DNA of 64,000 nucleotides from contig NZ_NQOG01000001.1 in the NCBI RefSeq assembly GCF_002270485.1, positions 248,001 through 312,000 of the forward strand, read 5' to 3'. Below the pieces are notes generated by a model. It saw nothing but the letters and a program-made list of their open reading frames with translations. It made no database searches and was not told where the DNA came from. This DNA is from Anaerostipes hominis (ex Lee et al. 2021). Its GTDB lineage: Bacteria > Bacillota > Clostridia > Lachnospirales > Lachnospiraceae. The position numbers and the translations under genes were made by a program. Positions 35,406 to 44,474 of this stretch are shown in pieces (position 1 is the first letter of the stretch; every line of letters starts with the position of its first letter).

Positions 35406-36479
35406 CTACTCTTCTTCCATATTGCTTAATTTGGCTGCCTGGTCCGCAGCGGTTAAACTGTCGATCAGCTCATCCAGATCCCCGTTCATGACAGAATCCA
35501 ATTTGTGGAGAGTCAGCTTGATCCTGTGATCTGTCACACGGCCCTGAGGATAATTGTAAGTTCTGATCTTCTCGGAACGGTCTCCGGTTCCCACCTGGCT
35601 CTTTCTCTTTTCAGCCTCTGCATCGTGGGCCTTCTGCTGCTCCAGCTCATACAGCCGGGAGCGCAGCACCTTCAATGCCTTGTCTTTATTCTTAAGCTGT
35701 GACTTCTCATCCTGACAGGATACAACGATTCCGGTCGGCAGATGAGTCAGCCGCACCGCTGAGTCTGTCGTATTGACACACTGTCCTCCGTTTCCGGATG
35801 CACGGAATACATCAAACTTACAGTCATTTAAATCTACTTCCACTTCCACATCTTCCACTTCCGGCATAATGGCCACAGTGATCGTAGATGTATGAATCCT
35901 TCCGCCGGACTCAGTGGCCGGGATTCTCTGCACACGGTGCACTCCGCTTTCATATTTAAACCTGGAATAGGCACCCTGGCCCGAGATCATAAATACAAGC
36001 TCTTTAAAGCCTCCGATCCCGCTTTCATTAAAACTCAGTGTTTCCACCTTCCAGCGGCGTCCTTCCGCATAACTCCTGTACATGCGGGCCACGTCTGCCG
36101 CAAACAGGGCAGCTTCATCCCCGCCGGCTCCGGCCCGGATTTCCACAATGATGTTCTTGTCGTCATTTGGGTCTTTTGGAATCAGAAGAATCTTTAAGTC
36201 CTCTTCCAGCCGCTCTACATTCGCTTTGGACTCTGCAAGTTCCTCTTTCGCAAGTTCCTTCATCTCCTCATCGGATTCCTCTTCCAAAAGTTCCAGGCTT
36301 TCCTCTATGTTCTGTTTCTCCTGCACATATTCCTTATATTTCTCCACGATGGGAGCCAGATCACTCTGCTCCTTCATCAGATCCCTGAAACGTTTCTGGT
36401 CCGTTGCCACATCCGGGTCATTGAGCTGCTGGAGTACGGTATCCAGTCTCTCTACTAAACTTTCTAACTTATCAAACAT
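35406..36479 (-). CDS. prfA: Peptide chain release factor 1
   Basis: 357-residue class I release factor recognising UAA and UAG. It carries the codon-recognition tripeptide PAT (RIPATESGG) and the GGQ motif in [12 protein letters not shown], where the residue after GGQ is Cys rather than the more usual His. Located 11 bases after prmC, whose product methylates the GGQ glutamine. Confidence 0.95.
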   Translation of the reverse strand: MFDKLESLVERLDTVLQQLNDPDVATDQKRFRDLMKEQSDLAPIVEKYKEYVQEKQNIEESLELLEEESDEEMKELAKEELAESKANVERLEEDLKILLIPKDPNDDKNIIVEIRAGAGGDEAALFAADVARMYRSYAEGRRWKVETLSFNESGIGGFKELVFMISGQGAYSRFKYESGVHRVQRIPATESGGRIHTSTITVAIMPEVEDVEVEVDLNDCKFDVFRASGNGGQCVNTTDSAVRLTHLPTGIVVSCQDEKSQLKNKDKALKVLRSRLYELEQQKAHDAEAEKRKSQVGTGDRSEKIRTYNYPQGRVTDHRIKLTLHKLDSVMNGDLDELIDSLTAADQAAKLSNMEEE

Positions 36480-36490
36480 CTTCTTCTCCT

Positions 36491-37327
36491 TTATGCCAGC
36501 GTTCCGATGACCATCCGGTCAAGGCCCGCCAAGTCTTTCTTTATCTCCACAGAGGAAAACCCTGCTTCCTCCATCATCGTTTTTACCGCCGCTCCCTGGT
36601 CATAACCGATCTCAAATACGAGGGTGCCTCCGCCGTTCAAATGCTTCGGGGCCGTCCCTACAAGCTGTCGGTAAAAATACAGCCCGTCCTCTTTTCCGTC
36701 AAGAGCCAGCATAGGCTCGTGGTCTTTTACCTCCGGCATCAGTTCCATACAGTCTTTTGTAGGAATATACGGAGGATTGGAGATGATCAGGTCAAAAGAA
36801 CCGTCTACCCCGGAAAAAAGGTCGCTCTTTTTAAATTTTACCATAGGAGCCAGTCTTCTTCCATTCTCTTTTGCAATTTCCAAGGCCTTTTCATCAATAT
36901 CTGTACCGATGCATACGTCCGGCTTCAGCATCAGACAGAGGCTGATGGCAATACATCCGGAGCCTGTACAGACATCCAGGATACTTTCATGGGGATAGTT
37001 CCCTTCCACAACCGCCTCAATGACACTTTCCGTATCCTGTCTCGGTATGAGCACATCCGGAGTCACCCGGAATGTATATCCCATAAAATCCTGAGTCCCG
37101 GTCAGGTATTGGAGAGGGACCCTCTCCCTGATCCGGCGGTCCAGCAAAGCTTTGTACTGCTCTAATTCTTCCCCTTCTTCCACCGGTGTAGTCATCGAAA
37201 ATAAGTATTCTTCCCGGCTTAAAGAAAAACTATGGGAAAACAGATACCATGCTTCACCATCCGGGTTATCGATCCCCGCTTCCCGCAGCTTTTCCGCTCC
37301 ATATGTGACCCAAATCTTCCTATTCAC
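36491..37327 (-). CDS. prmC: Release factor glutamine methyltransferase
   Basis: 278-residue SAM-dependent N5-glutamine methyltransferase with the NPPY catalytic motif (ISNPPYIP) and SAM loop [15 protein letters not shown]. It modifies RF1 and RF2. The GTG at 37327 ([10 protein letters not shown]) with an AAGGAAA site is the best start, giving an 8-bp overlap with the DUF1385 gene. Confidence 0.93.
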   Translation of the reverse strand: MNRKIWVTYGAEKLREAGIDNPDGEAWYLFSHSFSLSREEYLFSMTTPVEEGEELEQYKALLDRRIRERVPLQYLTGTQDFMGYTFRVTPDVLIPRQDTESVIEAVVEGNYPHESILDVCTGSGCIAISLCLMLKPDVCIGTDIDEKALEIAKENGRRLAPMVKFKKSDLFSGVDGSFDLIISNPPYIPTKDCMELMPEVKDHEPMLALDGKEDGLYFYRQLVGTAPKHLNGGGTLVFEIGYDQGAAVKTMMEEAGFSSVEIKKDLAGLDRMVIGTLA

Positions 37328-38252
37328 GTTTTTTCCTTTCTTTCTCCAGATATGTCTTCCAGTCAAAGACACCTTCCACTGACCGGATTGCCACTTCGAT
37401 CATGCTCTCATCCGGCTCTTTCGTCGTCAGCAGCTGAAGACACAGCCCCGGCTTGCTGAGCGCCGTGATCACCGGATTGTCTGAATTTCCGGCGAGCCGG
37501 ATAAACTCATAGGATACCCCTGCGATCACCGGGCCCAGCAGAAGTCTCAATACAACTTTCAGCCACACCGTGTCGACACGGATAAAAAAGAAAAATATAA
37601 TGCTTATGATCATGACAAAAAACAGAAAACTGGTGCCGCACCGCTTGTGCAGTCTGGAATATTTCATTACATTTTCAGGTGTGAGCTCCTCCCCTGCCTC
37701 CAGGCAGTTGATCGTTTTGTGCTCGGCCCCGTGATACATGAAGACCCGTTTGATATCATTCATTCTGGATATGAGAATGATATATCCTAAAAAAATTCCC
37801 ACCCGGATCAGGCCCTCCAGCAGCAGAACAGCCGGACGGCTCATGCCGAATCCTTCAAAAATGTTGGAGAGGAAATAAGGCAGCACCATGAACAGCCCGA
37901 TAGCAATGGCAAATGACAGTACCACGATGCCTCCCATGAGGACCCCTTCCCACTTCTCTGAGAAATGGCGGTTCAGCCACTGTTCCAGCCGGGACGGCTC
38001 TTCTTCCCCGTCCTCTATGAAGTCAGCCGAATAAGCGATCGTCTTCATACCGACCACCATAGATTCCGCGAAATTTACGACTCCCCGCAGGACCGGGAGC
38101 TTCAGGACCGAATATTTATCGGATATGCTCATATACCGTTCGGTCTTCGTCTCGATCTCCCCGTCCGGTTTTCTCACAGAAACTGCATAGCGGTCTCCGT
38201 TCTTCATCATGACGCCTTCCATGACCGCCTGCCCGCCAATCCTTACTTTCAT
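37320..38252 (-). CDS. DUF1385 membrane protein (YqhQ-like)
   Basis: 310-residue membrane protein with the family start KVRIGGQAVMEGVMMKNGD. About four helices follow (for example GGIVVLSFAIAIGLFMVLPY), then the EHKTINCLEAGEELTPENV segment with conserved His and Cys. In Firmicutes it sits between rpmE and prmC, as here. Function uncertain; some members have been implicated in metal-dependent or lipid-related processes, which I cannot confirm. Confidence 0.88.
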   Translation of the reverse strand: MKVRIGGQAVMEGVMMKNGDRYAVSVRKPDGEIETKTERYMSISDKYSVLKLPVLRGVVNFAESMVVGMKTIAYSADFIEDGEEEPSRLEQWLNRHFSEKWEGVLMGGIVVLSFAIAIGLFMVLPYFLSNIFEGFGMSRPAVLLLEGLIRVGIFLGYIILISRMNDIKRVFMYHGAEHKTINCLEAGEELTPENVMKYSRLHKRCGTSFLFFVMIISIIFFFFIRVDTVWLKVVLRLLLGPVIAGVSYEFIRLAGNSDNPVITALSKPGLCLQLLTTKEPDESMIEVAIRSVEGVFDWKTYLEKERKKRE

Positions 38253-38277
38253 AGTCAGTCCTTTCTGATAAATCCCA

Positions 38278-38317
38278 ATACAACAAAATAGGCTGAGATT
38301 TCGCAACCTCAACCTAT
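38278..38317 (-). terminator. Terminator after rpmE
   Basis: On the minus strand ATAGGTTGAG pairs with CTCAGCCTAT (10 bp with one G-U, plus-strand positions 38308-38317 and 38288-38297), followed by TTTTGTTGT. It lies 14 bases beyond the rpmE stop. Confidence 0.7.
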
Positions 38318-38330
38318 CATTTCATGTTTT

Positions 38331-38531
38331 CTACTTAGTACCATACTTACGATTGAACTTGTCAATACGTCCGCGAGCTTGAGTAGCTTTCTGTTGTCCA
38401 GTGTAAAAAGAATGACACTTAGAACAGATTTCAACGTGGATATCTTCCTTTGTAGATCCTGTTACAAATTCGTTACCGCAGTTGCAGACTACTTTTGCCT
38501 GATGGTATTCTGGATGGATTCCTTCGCGCAT
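38331..38531 (-). CDS. rpmE: Ribosomal protein L31 (zinc-binding form)
   Basis: 66 residues, of normal size, with the four zinc-binding cysteines as CNCG and CSKC, the C+ type of L31. It binds the large ribosomal subunit at the central-protuberance bridge. It has its own promoter, a leader with two similar small hairpins and a terminator, so it is a single-gene unit. Confidence 0.95.
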   Translation of the reverse strand: MREGIHPEYHQAKVVCNCGNEFVTGSTKEDIHVEICSKCHSFYTGQQKATQARGRIDKFNRKYGTK

Positions 38532-38554
38532 GTTTCTTCACCTCTTTGATCTTA

Positions 38555-38590
38555 GTTTATCTTAAACATTCCTTTTGTTTATTCTTAAAC
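38555..38590 (-). promoter_or_regulatory. Two similar hairpin elements in the rpmE leader
   Basis: GTTTATCTTAAAC (38555-38567) and GTTTATTCTTAAAC (38577-38590) are near-identical 13/14-base inverted repeats, 22 bases apart, both inside the 60-base leader between the promoter and the ATG. Tandem hairpins in a ribosomal-protein leader suggest autoregulation by L31, inferred rather than shown. Confidence 0.5.
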
Positions 38591-38599
38591 AGCTTTCTC

Positions 38600-38628
38600 A
38601 TTATATCACAGCATCTTCCACAATGCAA
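38600..38628 (-). promoter_or_regulatory. Strong promoter of rpmE
   Basis: Minus-strand -35 TTGCAT (38623-38628), 17-bp spacer, consensus -10 TATAAT (38600-38605) with an extended TGA before it. Confidence 0.75.
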
Positions 38629-38640
38629 ATACTTTTTCTC

Positions 38641-39984
38641 TTATTTTCTCAGCAGGGATTTCTTCGCAAATTCAATAAATTCCTTATTATTTCTAGAACG
38701 TTTAAACATATTCAGTGTCTGTTCGAAAAACTCATCTGAACGGCTTCCGGACAATTCTTTGTGCAGTGCGGTGACCACGGACTGTTCATCTTTGGAAAGC
38801 AGGAGATCATCCCTTCTTGTACCGGATTTGGCGATGTCCACCGCCGGGAAGATCCTGCGCTCAGAGAGATGGCGGCTTAGCACTAGCTCCATGTTTCCGG
38901 TTCCCTTGAATTCTTCAAAGATGACATCATCCATCTTGCTTCCGGTCTCCACCAGTGCAGTGGCAAGAATCGTAAGGCTTCCGCCCTCCCGCATATTTCT
39001 AGCCGCTCCGAAAAATCTTTTTGGCATGTGGAGTGCCGCCGGGTCAAGCCCTCCTGTGAGAGTCCTTCCGCTCGGGGGCACGGTGAGGTTGTACGCTCTG
39101 GCAAGCCTTGTGATACTGTCCAAAAGGATGACCACGTCCTCTTTATGTTCTACGAGGCGTTTTGCTCTCTCAAGAACCATTTCCGACACCCTCTTATGAT
39201 GGTCGGGGAGCTCATCAAAAGTAGAATAGATGACCTCCACGTTCTGTCCCTCCACAGATTCCTTAAAATCTGTCACTTCCTCAGGTCTCTCATCGATGAG
39301 CAGCACGATCAGCTTAATATTTTTATAATTTTGGCTGATGCTCTGGGCCATCTGTTTTAACAGCGTGGTCTTTCCCGTTTTGGGAGGTGATACAATCATA
39401 CCCCTCTGCCCTTTTCCCACAGGTGAGAGAAGATCCACCATGCGCATCGGGATCGTCGCCCGCTCGGTCTCCAGTCTGAGCCTCTGGTTCGGAAAGATCG
39501 GCGTGAGGTCTTCAAAATGCTTCCTCCTTGCTGCCGCCTCGGGGTGATATCCGTTTACGGACTCTACAAACAGCAGGGCTCCGAATTTTTCATTCTGGCT
39601 TTTTACGCGGATGGCGCCGTTTAAGATGTCTCCGGACTTTAAGTTAAATCTCCGGATCTGGGTCGGTGAAACATAAATATCATTCTCTCCGGGGAGATAA
39701 TTCTCACAGCGAATAAATCCATAACCGTCCGGCAGAACTTCCAGTATCCCATTGGCTTTTTTTCCGCTGTCCAGGCTTTTTATGTCTCTGGGAACACGGT
39801 CAGTCCTGGCGTCTTTTGTCTGCTCTGCTTTTTTCTCCGGTTCCGGATCACTCTGTTTATGTTCATTGTCATAATCATTTAAATATTCAATCAACTCCTG
39901 CTTTTTCAGACTGCTGATGCCTTTCAGCTTCTTTTCCTTTGCCGCCTTTCTAAGTTCGAGCAAAGACATAGATTCATATACCAT
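38641..39984 (-). CDS. rho: Transcription termination factor Rho
   Basis: 447-residue hexameric RNA helicase. The N-terminal domain (SLLELRKAAKEKKLKGISSL) and charged linker are followed by the cold-shock-like RNA-binding domain (about 85-155, LPDGYGFIRCENYLP) and the RecA-type ATPase with Walker A PPKTGKTTLLKQ and Walker B LIVLLIDERPEEV. The ATG at 39984 has an AAGGAGA site, and a longer frame upstream is unsupported. Gene order rho-rpmE is typical of Firmicutes. Confidence 0.95.
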   Translation of the reverse strand: MVYESMSLLELRKAAKEKKLKGISSLKKQELIEYLNDYDNEHKQSDPEPEKKAEQTKDARTDRVPRDIKSLDSGKKANGILEVLPDGYGFIRCENYLPGENDIYVSPTQIRRFNLKSGDILNGAIRVKSQNEKFGALLFVESVNGYHPEAAARRKHFEDLTPIFPNQRLRLETERATIPMRMVDLLSPVGKGQRGMIVSPPKTGKTTLLKQMAQSISQNYKNIKLIVLLIDERPEEVTDFKESVEGQNVEVIYSTFDELPDHHKRVSEMVLERAKRLVEHKEDVVILLDSITRLARAYNLTVPPSGRTLTGGLDPAALHMPKRFFGAARNMREGGSLTILATALVETGSKMDDVIFEEFKGTGNMELVLSRHLSERRIFPAVDIAKSGTRRDDLLLSKDEQSVVTALHKELSGSRSDEFFEQTLNMFKRSRNNKEFIEFAKKSLLRK

Positions 39985-40114
39985 AGAATGTTCTCCTTTG
40001 TTTAAATACATAAGATTTTTCTTGTTTTGATTCGATATGCAATATTCAGTGCGGGTAAATGGATGATGTATCCGATGACCTGTAATCTGATCGATCTTTA
40101 CAGAATTGTAATCG

Positions 40115-40136
40115 TAAGAGGGAAATTTCCCTCTTA
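40115..40136. repeat. 22-bp perfect palindrome between sigF and rho
   Basis: A perfectly self-complementary 22-bp sequence centred on GGGAAATTTCCC, in the 171-bp gap between sigF (ends 40156) and rho (starts 39984). Neither strand has a following T tract, so a simple intrinsic terminator is doubtful. It may be an operator or a weak termination hairpin. Confidence 0.5.
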
Positions 40137-40155
40137 GATTATACTACCACAATTT

Positions 40156-40881
40156 TCAACTATGTCCAAGAATTTGTTTTCTCATACGGAGTAAAATTTT
40201 CTTCTCCATCCTTGAAACCTGTACCTGGGAAATCGAAAGTTTTTTCGCGATTTCCTGCTGTGTCTTCCCATGGAAGTATCGCATGGTGATCAATTCTCTC
40301 TCCTCTCCGCACAGCGTATCCATGAGTTCTTCCAGCATCACATGGTTGATGACAGTGTCCGACTCATTTTCCTCTCCCGGCAGTTTGTCCACCAAAAGCA
40401 CCTGGCTGTCGTCGCTTTGATAGCTTGGCTGATAAATAGATTCCACATCTTTGTTTGCCTCCAGTGCGACGACGATCTCGTCTCTGGCGATCTTTGTCTC
40501 TCTGGAGAGTTCATCTATAGTTGCTTCCCTGTTGTACTTCATGGCAAAGGCCTCTCCTGCCTGCCGGACCTGGTAGGCGATCTCCTTTAAGGAACGGCTG
40601 ACCTTGATCATCCCGTCATCCCTTAAAAACCGTTTGATCTCCCCGGTGATCATCGGCACCGCATAAGTAGAAAATTTCACATCATAGGAGAGGTCAAACT
40701 TGTCCACTGCCTTTAAAAGTCCGATGCTCCCGATCTGGAACAGATCTTCGGGCTCGTGTCCCCGACCTGTAAAACGCTTTACCACACTCCAGATCAGTCC
40801 CATGTTGTCAAGCACTATCTTCTCTCTCGCACCCTGATCTCCTTCTTTCGTAAGCTTTAACAATTCTCTTGTCTCGTCCAT
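40156..40881 (-). CDS. sigF: Sporulation sigma factor SigF
   Basis: 241-residue forespore sigma factor. Region 2 includes GRGHEPEDLFQIGSIGLLKAVDKF, followed by region 3 and a region 4 HTH (SISQVQVSRMEKKILLRM). It is held inactive by SpoIIAB until engulfment begins. It lies ten bases after spoIIAB as the third gene of the spoIIA operon. Confidence 0.94.
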   Translation of the reverse strand: MDETRELLKLTKEGDQGAREKIVLDNMGLIWSVVKRFTGRGHEPEDLFQIGSIGLLKAVDKFDLSYDVKFSTYAVPMITGEIKRFLRDDGMIKVSRSLKEIAYQVRQAGEAFAMKYNREATIDELSRETKIARDEIVVALEANKDVESIYQPSYQSDDSQVLLVDKLPGEENESDTVINHVMLEELMDTLCGEERELITMRYFHGKTQQEIAKKLSISQVQVSRMEKKILLRMRKQILGHS

Positions 40882-40890
40882 ATAAAAGGC

Positions 40891-41304
40891 CTATTTCCCG
40901 GTCACTTTCTTTTCCATGATGACTCTGGTCCCTTTTCCTGACTCGGAGCTGACTTCGATCTTGTCCATGAATGCTTCCATAAAGGAAAATCCCATCCCCG
41001 TCCGCTCCTCATCAGGCTTTGTAGTATACATAGGTTCCATTGCCTGTTTCACATCCGGAATGCCGACACCGAAATCCTCAATGACGATTTTCAAAACACT
41101 GCCTTCATTTGAAATATCCATGCAGATCTTTCCCTGGTCGTCCTCATAGCCGTGGACGATGCAGTTCGTGACCGCCTCGGAAACCGCCGTTTTCACATCT
41201 GCCATCTCTTCCATCGTCGGGTCGAACTTCATCATATAGGTTGCCGCCAGCACTCTTGCGATCCCTTCATTTTCTGATTCGCTGTTGAATTCTAAATGTA
41301 TCAT
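40891..41304 (-). CDS. spoIIAB: Anti-sigma F factor/serine kinase SpoIIAB
   Basis: 137-residue GHKL-fold anti-sigma factor with N-box VSEAVTNCIVHGYE, G1 box IEDFGVGI and G2 loop TGMGFSFMEAF. It binds and inhibits SigF and phosphorylates SpoIIAA. Located 18 bases after spoIIAA. Confidence 0.94.
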   Translation of the reverse strand: MIHLEFNSESENEGIARVLAATYMMKFDPTMEEMADVKTAVSEAVTNCIVHGYEDDQGKICMDISNEGSVLKIVIEDFGVGIPDVKQAMEPMYTTKPDEERTGMGFSFMEAFMDKIEVSSESGKGTRVIMEKKVTGK

Positions 41305-41322
41305 TTCTTATCCTCCCTATCG

Positions 41323-41628
41323 CTATCGCTCATTGATGATCTTGTGCAGACCCGCCATGTGTACGATCCGTTTTACCACATCGTTGACATTTACCACGCT
41401 CACCGTGCCTCCGAGAGGCTTCAGCTGCTTGTACCGCCCAAGGATCATTCCTACCCCGGAGCTGTCCATAAAACCGGTATTCTTAAAATCAAATTCAATA
41501 TCCCTGATCGGATATGACTTCAGGATCACATCACATTTATGCCTGACACGCTCTGCCAAATGATGATCCAGTTCTCCGTCAAGCCTTACGTACAGTGTCC
41601 TGTTTTCAACCTGATATTCTGTTGCCAT
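41323..41628 (-). CDS. spoIIAA: Anti-anti-sigma factor SpoIIAA
   Basis: 101-residue STAS-domain protein with the phospho-acceptor Ser in FMDSSGVGMILGRY. In its dephosphorylated form it frees SigF from SpoIIAB. First gene of the operon, with an AAGGAGTG site. Confidence 0.94.
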   Translation of the reverse strand: MATEYQVENRTLYVRLDGELDHHLAERVRHKCDVILKSYPIRDIEFDFKNTGFMDSSGVGMILGRYKQLKPLGGTVSVVNVNDVVKRIVHMAGLHKIINER

Positions 41629-41650
41629 AGATGATTCACTCCTTTAATGA

Positions 41651-41712
41651 TAAAAAAATGAAAGAGAAATACACCGGAAGGTTTTGATATCTTCCGGATA
41701 TATTTCTCTTTC
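41651..41712 (-). terminator. Terminator after the TPR gene
   Basis: Long hairpin: GAAAGAGAAATA (41660-41671) with TATTTCTCTTTC (41701-41712) and inner CCGGAAG/CTTCCGG. The minus-strand transcript then has a run of seven T. It lies between the TPR gene and spoIIAA; how spoIIA is transcribed past it (a promoter within the 20-odd bases downstream, or readthrough) I could not settle. Confidence 0.85.
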
Positions 41713-41749
41713 GTGTCTTATCGGTTTCTTTGTCAGCCCAAATGCTGTT

Positions 41750-43090
41750 TTAAAGATTTTTAGCTTTTTTGTTCTGTAATTGATTCAGATAATTCTGTGA
41801 ATTCCTTGCACTGTTGGTGCCCGGGAACTTCTGGATGACATCCTCGTATGCCTTGATGGCTTTGTCTTTGTCACCATTTTTCTCATAAGATCTGGCAAGG
41901 TAGAAATAAGATCCCACATTTGTGTCTTTGACTTTGATGGCTTTTTTCAGGGTGCTGATGGCATCTTTGTAGTTGCCCTGATTATACGCACTGATTCCCT
42001 TATTGTAAAGGCCTGTGGCCGCATATGGGTAAACCTTCTGTTCCAGATCGTCATAAATCTCTTTCATCTTCTTTGAGCCCAGCTTATCCCTGTCTATGTT
42101 CAGCAGGGCATCGGCAGACTCCGTATACTGACGGTCGCCGTAATACTGCATAGCTGTCAGCAGAGAATCATAGATTCCCTCTGTCTTGCTGTCTCCCACA
42201 AATTCTTTTAATTCTTTCTTCGCCTTTGCCTCAGCAGCCTTTGCCTCTTTGATGTCTTTTTCGTTGCTCTTTAACTGAGTCTCTTTGGCGAGAAGCTGTT
42301 CCTTATAATTTTCAATTTTGGATGAATACTTGTAGCTGGATGCCTTCCTAATACTCGGATATAAGAGCACCAGAGAAACAAGCACGCCGATCACAATGCC
42401 TCCTACCATATATACCATGCGGTGGCGGTTGGACGGCAGCTCCTCGTATTTGCCTACAACGCTACTAATACCCTTCTTTTTCGGTCCTTCTGTCTTCTCG
42501 GAATCACTGTCTTCTGCTTTCATGTCCGCAGGTTTTAAAAGAGTTTCCGTCTCCTGCAGATATTCTAATGCCCTTGGGTTTTTGCAGTCAACATCCAGCA
42601 CATTTTTTAAAGCCTTCTGGGCGTCTTTAAAATTCTCATCTTTGATGGAAAGCAGGGCGATCAGAAGCTGTGCATTGATAAAATTCGGCATCATGGAAAC
42701 AACATTTTTCAGCTGGATCATTGCCAGGTCTTCATTCCCCTGTTTTGCATATACAAGAGCCTGATTATACTTTTTAATGACCTGATTGACCGTGTCAAGC
42801 TGGACAGGATTCTCCTGCACATCTTTCAGATAATCAATGGCCGCGTTTTCTTCTTTTTTCAGATTGCTGCTGATAACCCACTGGCTCAGGGCAGGGACGA
42901 TGTCACCCATCTGATAATAGACTAAGCCCAAAAGATTCCTGGCATTCATGTCATTCTTGTCATAAAACAACGCAGCTTTCAGGTTCTTTACAGCCCCGGT
43001 CAGATCGTTGGCATTGGCTTTCTCCAGCCCAAGATTGTAGTAGTATTTGGAACTGTTTTTAATCTTTTCCTTACTCTTCATATCTGCCAC
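41750..43090 (-). CDS. TPR-repeat membrane protein
   Basis: 446 residues. Tetratricopeptide units occur at about 14-80 (NLGLEKANANDLTGAVKNLK) and 105-185, then a transmembrane helix at about 226-247 (VGGIVIGVLVSLVLLYP), a coiled coil at about 258-300 and more TPR units up to 440 (KGISAYNQGNYKDAISTLKK). This bitopic design with soluble TPR domains on both sides suggests a scaffold for a cell-envelope or division complex. Four bases separate it from the small ORF upstream; likely in the folC operon. Confidence 0.75.
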   Translation of the reverse strand: MADMKSKEKIKNSSKYYYNLGLEKANANDLTGAVKNLKAALFYDKNDMNARNLLGLVYYQMGDIVPALSQWVISSNLKKEENAAIDYLKDVQENPVQLDTVNQVIKKYNQALVYAKQGNEDLAMIQLKNVVSMMPNFINAQLLIALLSIKDENFKDAQKALKNVLDVDCKNPRALEYLQETETLLKPADMKAEDSDSEKTEGPKKKGISSVVGKYEELPSNRHRMVYMVGGIVIGVLVSLVLLYPSIRKASSYKYSSKIENYKEQLLAKETQLKSNEKDIKEAKAAEAKAKKELKEFVGDSKTEGIYDSLLTAMQYYGDRQYTESADALLNIDRDKLGSKKMKEIYDDLEQKVYPYAATGLYNKGISAYNQGNYKDAISTLKKAIKVKDTNVGSYFYLARSYEKNGDKDKAIKAYEDVIQKFPGTNSARNSQNYLNQLQNKKAKNL

Positions 43091-43094
43091 CTTA

Positions 43095-43238
43095 CTATTT
43101 CTCTTCTTCTATGTCTTTTTTGATTTCATTGATCAGATCTTCTACATCTTTTAAATCATCGCTGTAAATGGCATCCTCTGCCTGATCCACATCTAAGCAA
43201 GGTTCAAATTTTTTTAACTCTTCTCTGTAATTAATCAT
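43095..43238 (-). CDS. Small acidic 47-residue protein between folC and the TPR gene
   Basis: A short frame with start ATG at 43238 overlapping the folC stop as ATGA, preceded by a GGAGGAAG site, and ending four bases before the TPR gene. The protein is acidic and helical (MINYREELKKFEP... ending KKDIEEEK) with a single Cys. Overlap at the start and tight spacing on the other side support real translation. No family recognised; it could be a partner of the TPR protein. Confidence 0.65.
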   Translation of the reverse strand: MINYREELKKFEPCLDVDQAEDAIYSDDLKDVEDLINEIKKDIEEEK

Positions 43239-44473
43239 TTTCTTCCTCCATTCAAGATAAACGTTTTAACCTTACCAGCTAAATAAAAAGAGCCGATACA
43301 AAAGCAGAGAACCCCCTCCTCTGACTTTTGTATTATTGTCTTATATGCCTTTAAGAAATCATCCTCCGGTATCTCCCGGTTCACAACCGGAACCTTTATG
43401 ATCCCTTCCAAGTTTTCAACTCCCGTGAGAAGCTTCAGGATGCCCTCTTCTTCCTTCTTATGGGAAGGGGCAAAAACAATCAGTTTTCTCTGCGGAAAAT
43501 ACTTCTCTAGTGTATGGCAGAATGCCTCCGCCGCCTGAAGATTATGTCCTCCGTCTATAAAAATATTGGGGCTCACTTCCTCCATCCGTCCTGCCAGAAA
43601 AGCCGAGGAAAGACCGTTAAATACCGTCTTTCTTTTCAGGTCAGGAAACAGCAGGCGGACTGCAGCCGCTGCAAGAGCGGCATTCTCATACTGAAAATCG
43701 CCCAACAGGCCTAATTTCAAGCATTTACTCTTTTTATCATACGCACTCTTTCTCAAAAAATCAATATAATCACTGCTTTTTTCAGAAAAAATAAGATTAT
43801 CTTTTGAAATTGTTAGGAATTCCGAATCTTTATGTGCCGCCTCTTCCTGAAATACCCTGAGAACCTCAGGCTTCTGCCTGAGACAGATCACAGGAACCCC
43901 CGGTTTTATGATCCCTGCTTTTTCCGCGGCGATCAGTTCCAGAGTGTTTCCTAAAAATTCCTGATGATCAAGACTCACCGCAGTGATAACAGAAAGCCTC
44001 GGCACGATCACATTAGTCGCATCATGTCTTCCGCCCATTCCGGTCTCGATGATACAGACCTCCGCATTTTCTTCCTGAAAAAATACAAGTGACATAAAGA
44101 ACAGAAATTCAAAGAAGGAAGGATGTTCTGCCCCCTCCTTTACTGCCAGAAAGACAGCACTCTTTACTTTTGCAAAGACTTCTGCAAATCTTTTTTCGGA
44201 GATCTCTCTGCCGCCGATCTGTATCCGTTCTTCCATGCGGATCAAATGCGGGGACGAAAACCGTCCGGTCCTTTTTCCTGCACCCGTAAGAATCGAGTCC
44301 AGAAATGCACAGACCGAGCCCTTTCCGTTGGTACCTGCTACATGGATCATGAACAGAGCTTTTTCCGGATTTCCCAAAACATCCAGAATCCATTGTACAT
44401 TGGATAAGGATGTTTTTTTAGCGAAACCCGTCACATGATTCAAATAATTTCTTGCTTCTTCAAAATCCGTCAT
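43235..44473 (-). CDS. folC: Folylpolyglutamate synthase/dihydrofolate synthase
   Basis: 412-residue Mur-ligase-type ATPase with P-loop HVAGTNGKGSVCAFL, the family's EMGMGGRHDATNV region (as IETGMGGRHDATNV) and an FIDGGHNLQAA C-terminal motif. It adds glutamate to dihydropteroate or folates. It begins directly after the valS stop and is translationally coupled to a small ORF downstream. Confidence 0.93.
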   Translation of the reverse strand: MTDFEEARNYLNHVTGFAKKTSLSNVQWILDVLGNPEKALFMIHVAGTNGKGSVCAFLDSILTGAGKRTGRFSSPHLIRMEERIQIGGREISEKRFAEVFAKVKSAVFLAVKEGAEHPSFFEFLFFMSLVFFQEENAEVCIIETGMGGRHDATNVIVPRLSVITAVSLDHQEFLGNTLELIAAEKAGIIKPGVPVICLRQKPEVLRVFQEEAAHKDSEFLTISKDNLIFSEKSSDYIDFLRKSAYDKKSKCLKLGLLGDFQYENAALAAAAVRLLFPDLKRKTVFNGLSSAFLAGRMEEVSPNIFIDGGHNLQAAEAFCHTLEKYFPQRKLIVFAPSHKKEEEGILKLLTGVENLEGIIKVPVVNREIPEDDFLKAYKTIIQKSEEGVLCFCIGSFYLAGKVKTFILNGGRK

Positions 44474-44474
44474 G

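Noticed and set aside
38495-39199. Long open plus-strand frame across rho
   Set aside because: It lies antisense to the highly conserved rho gene and its product has no motif; a shadow of coding bias.
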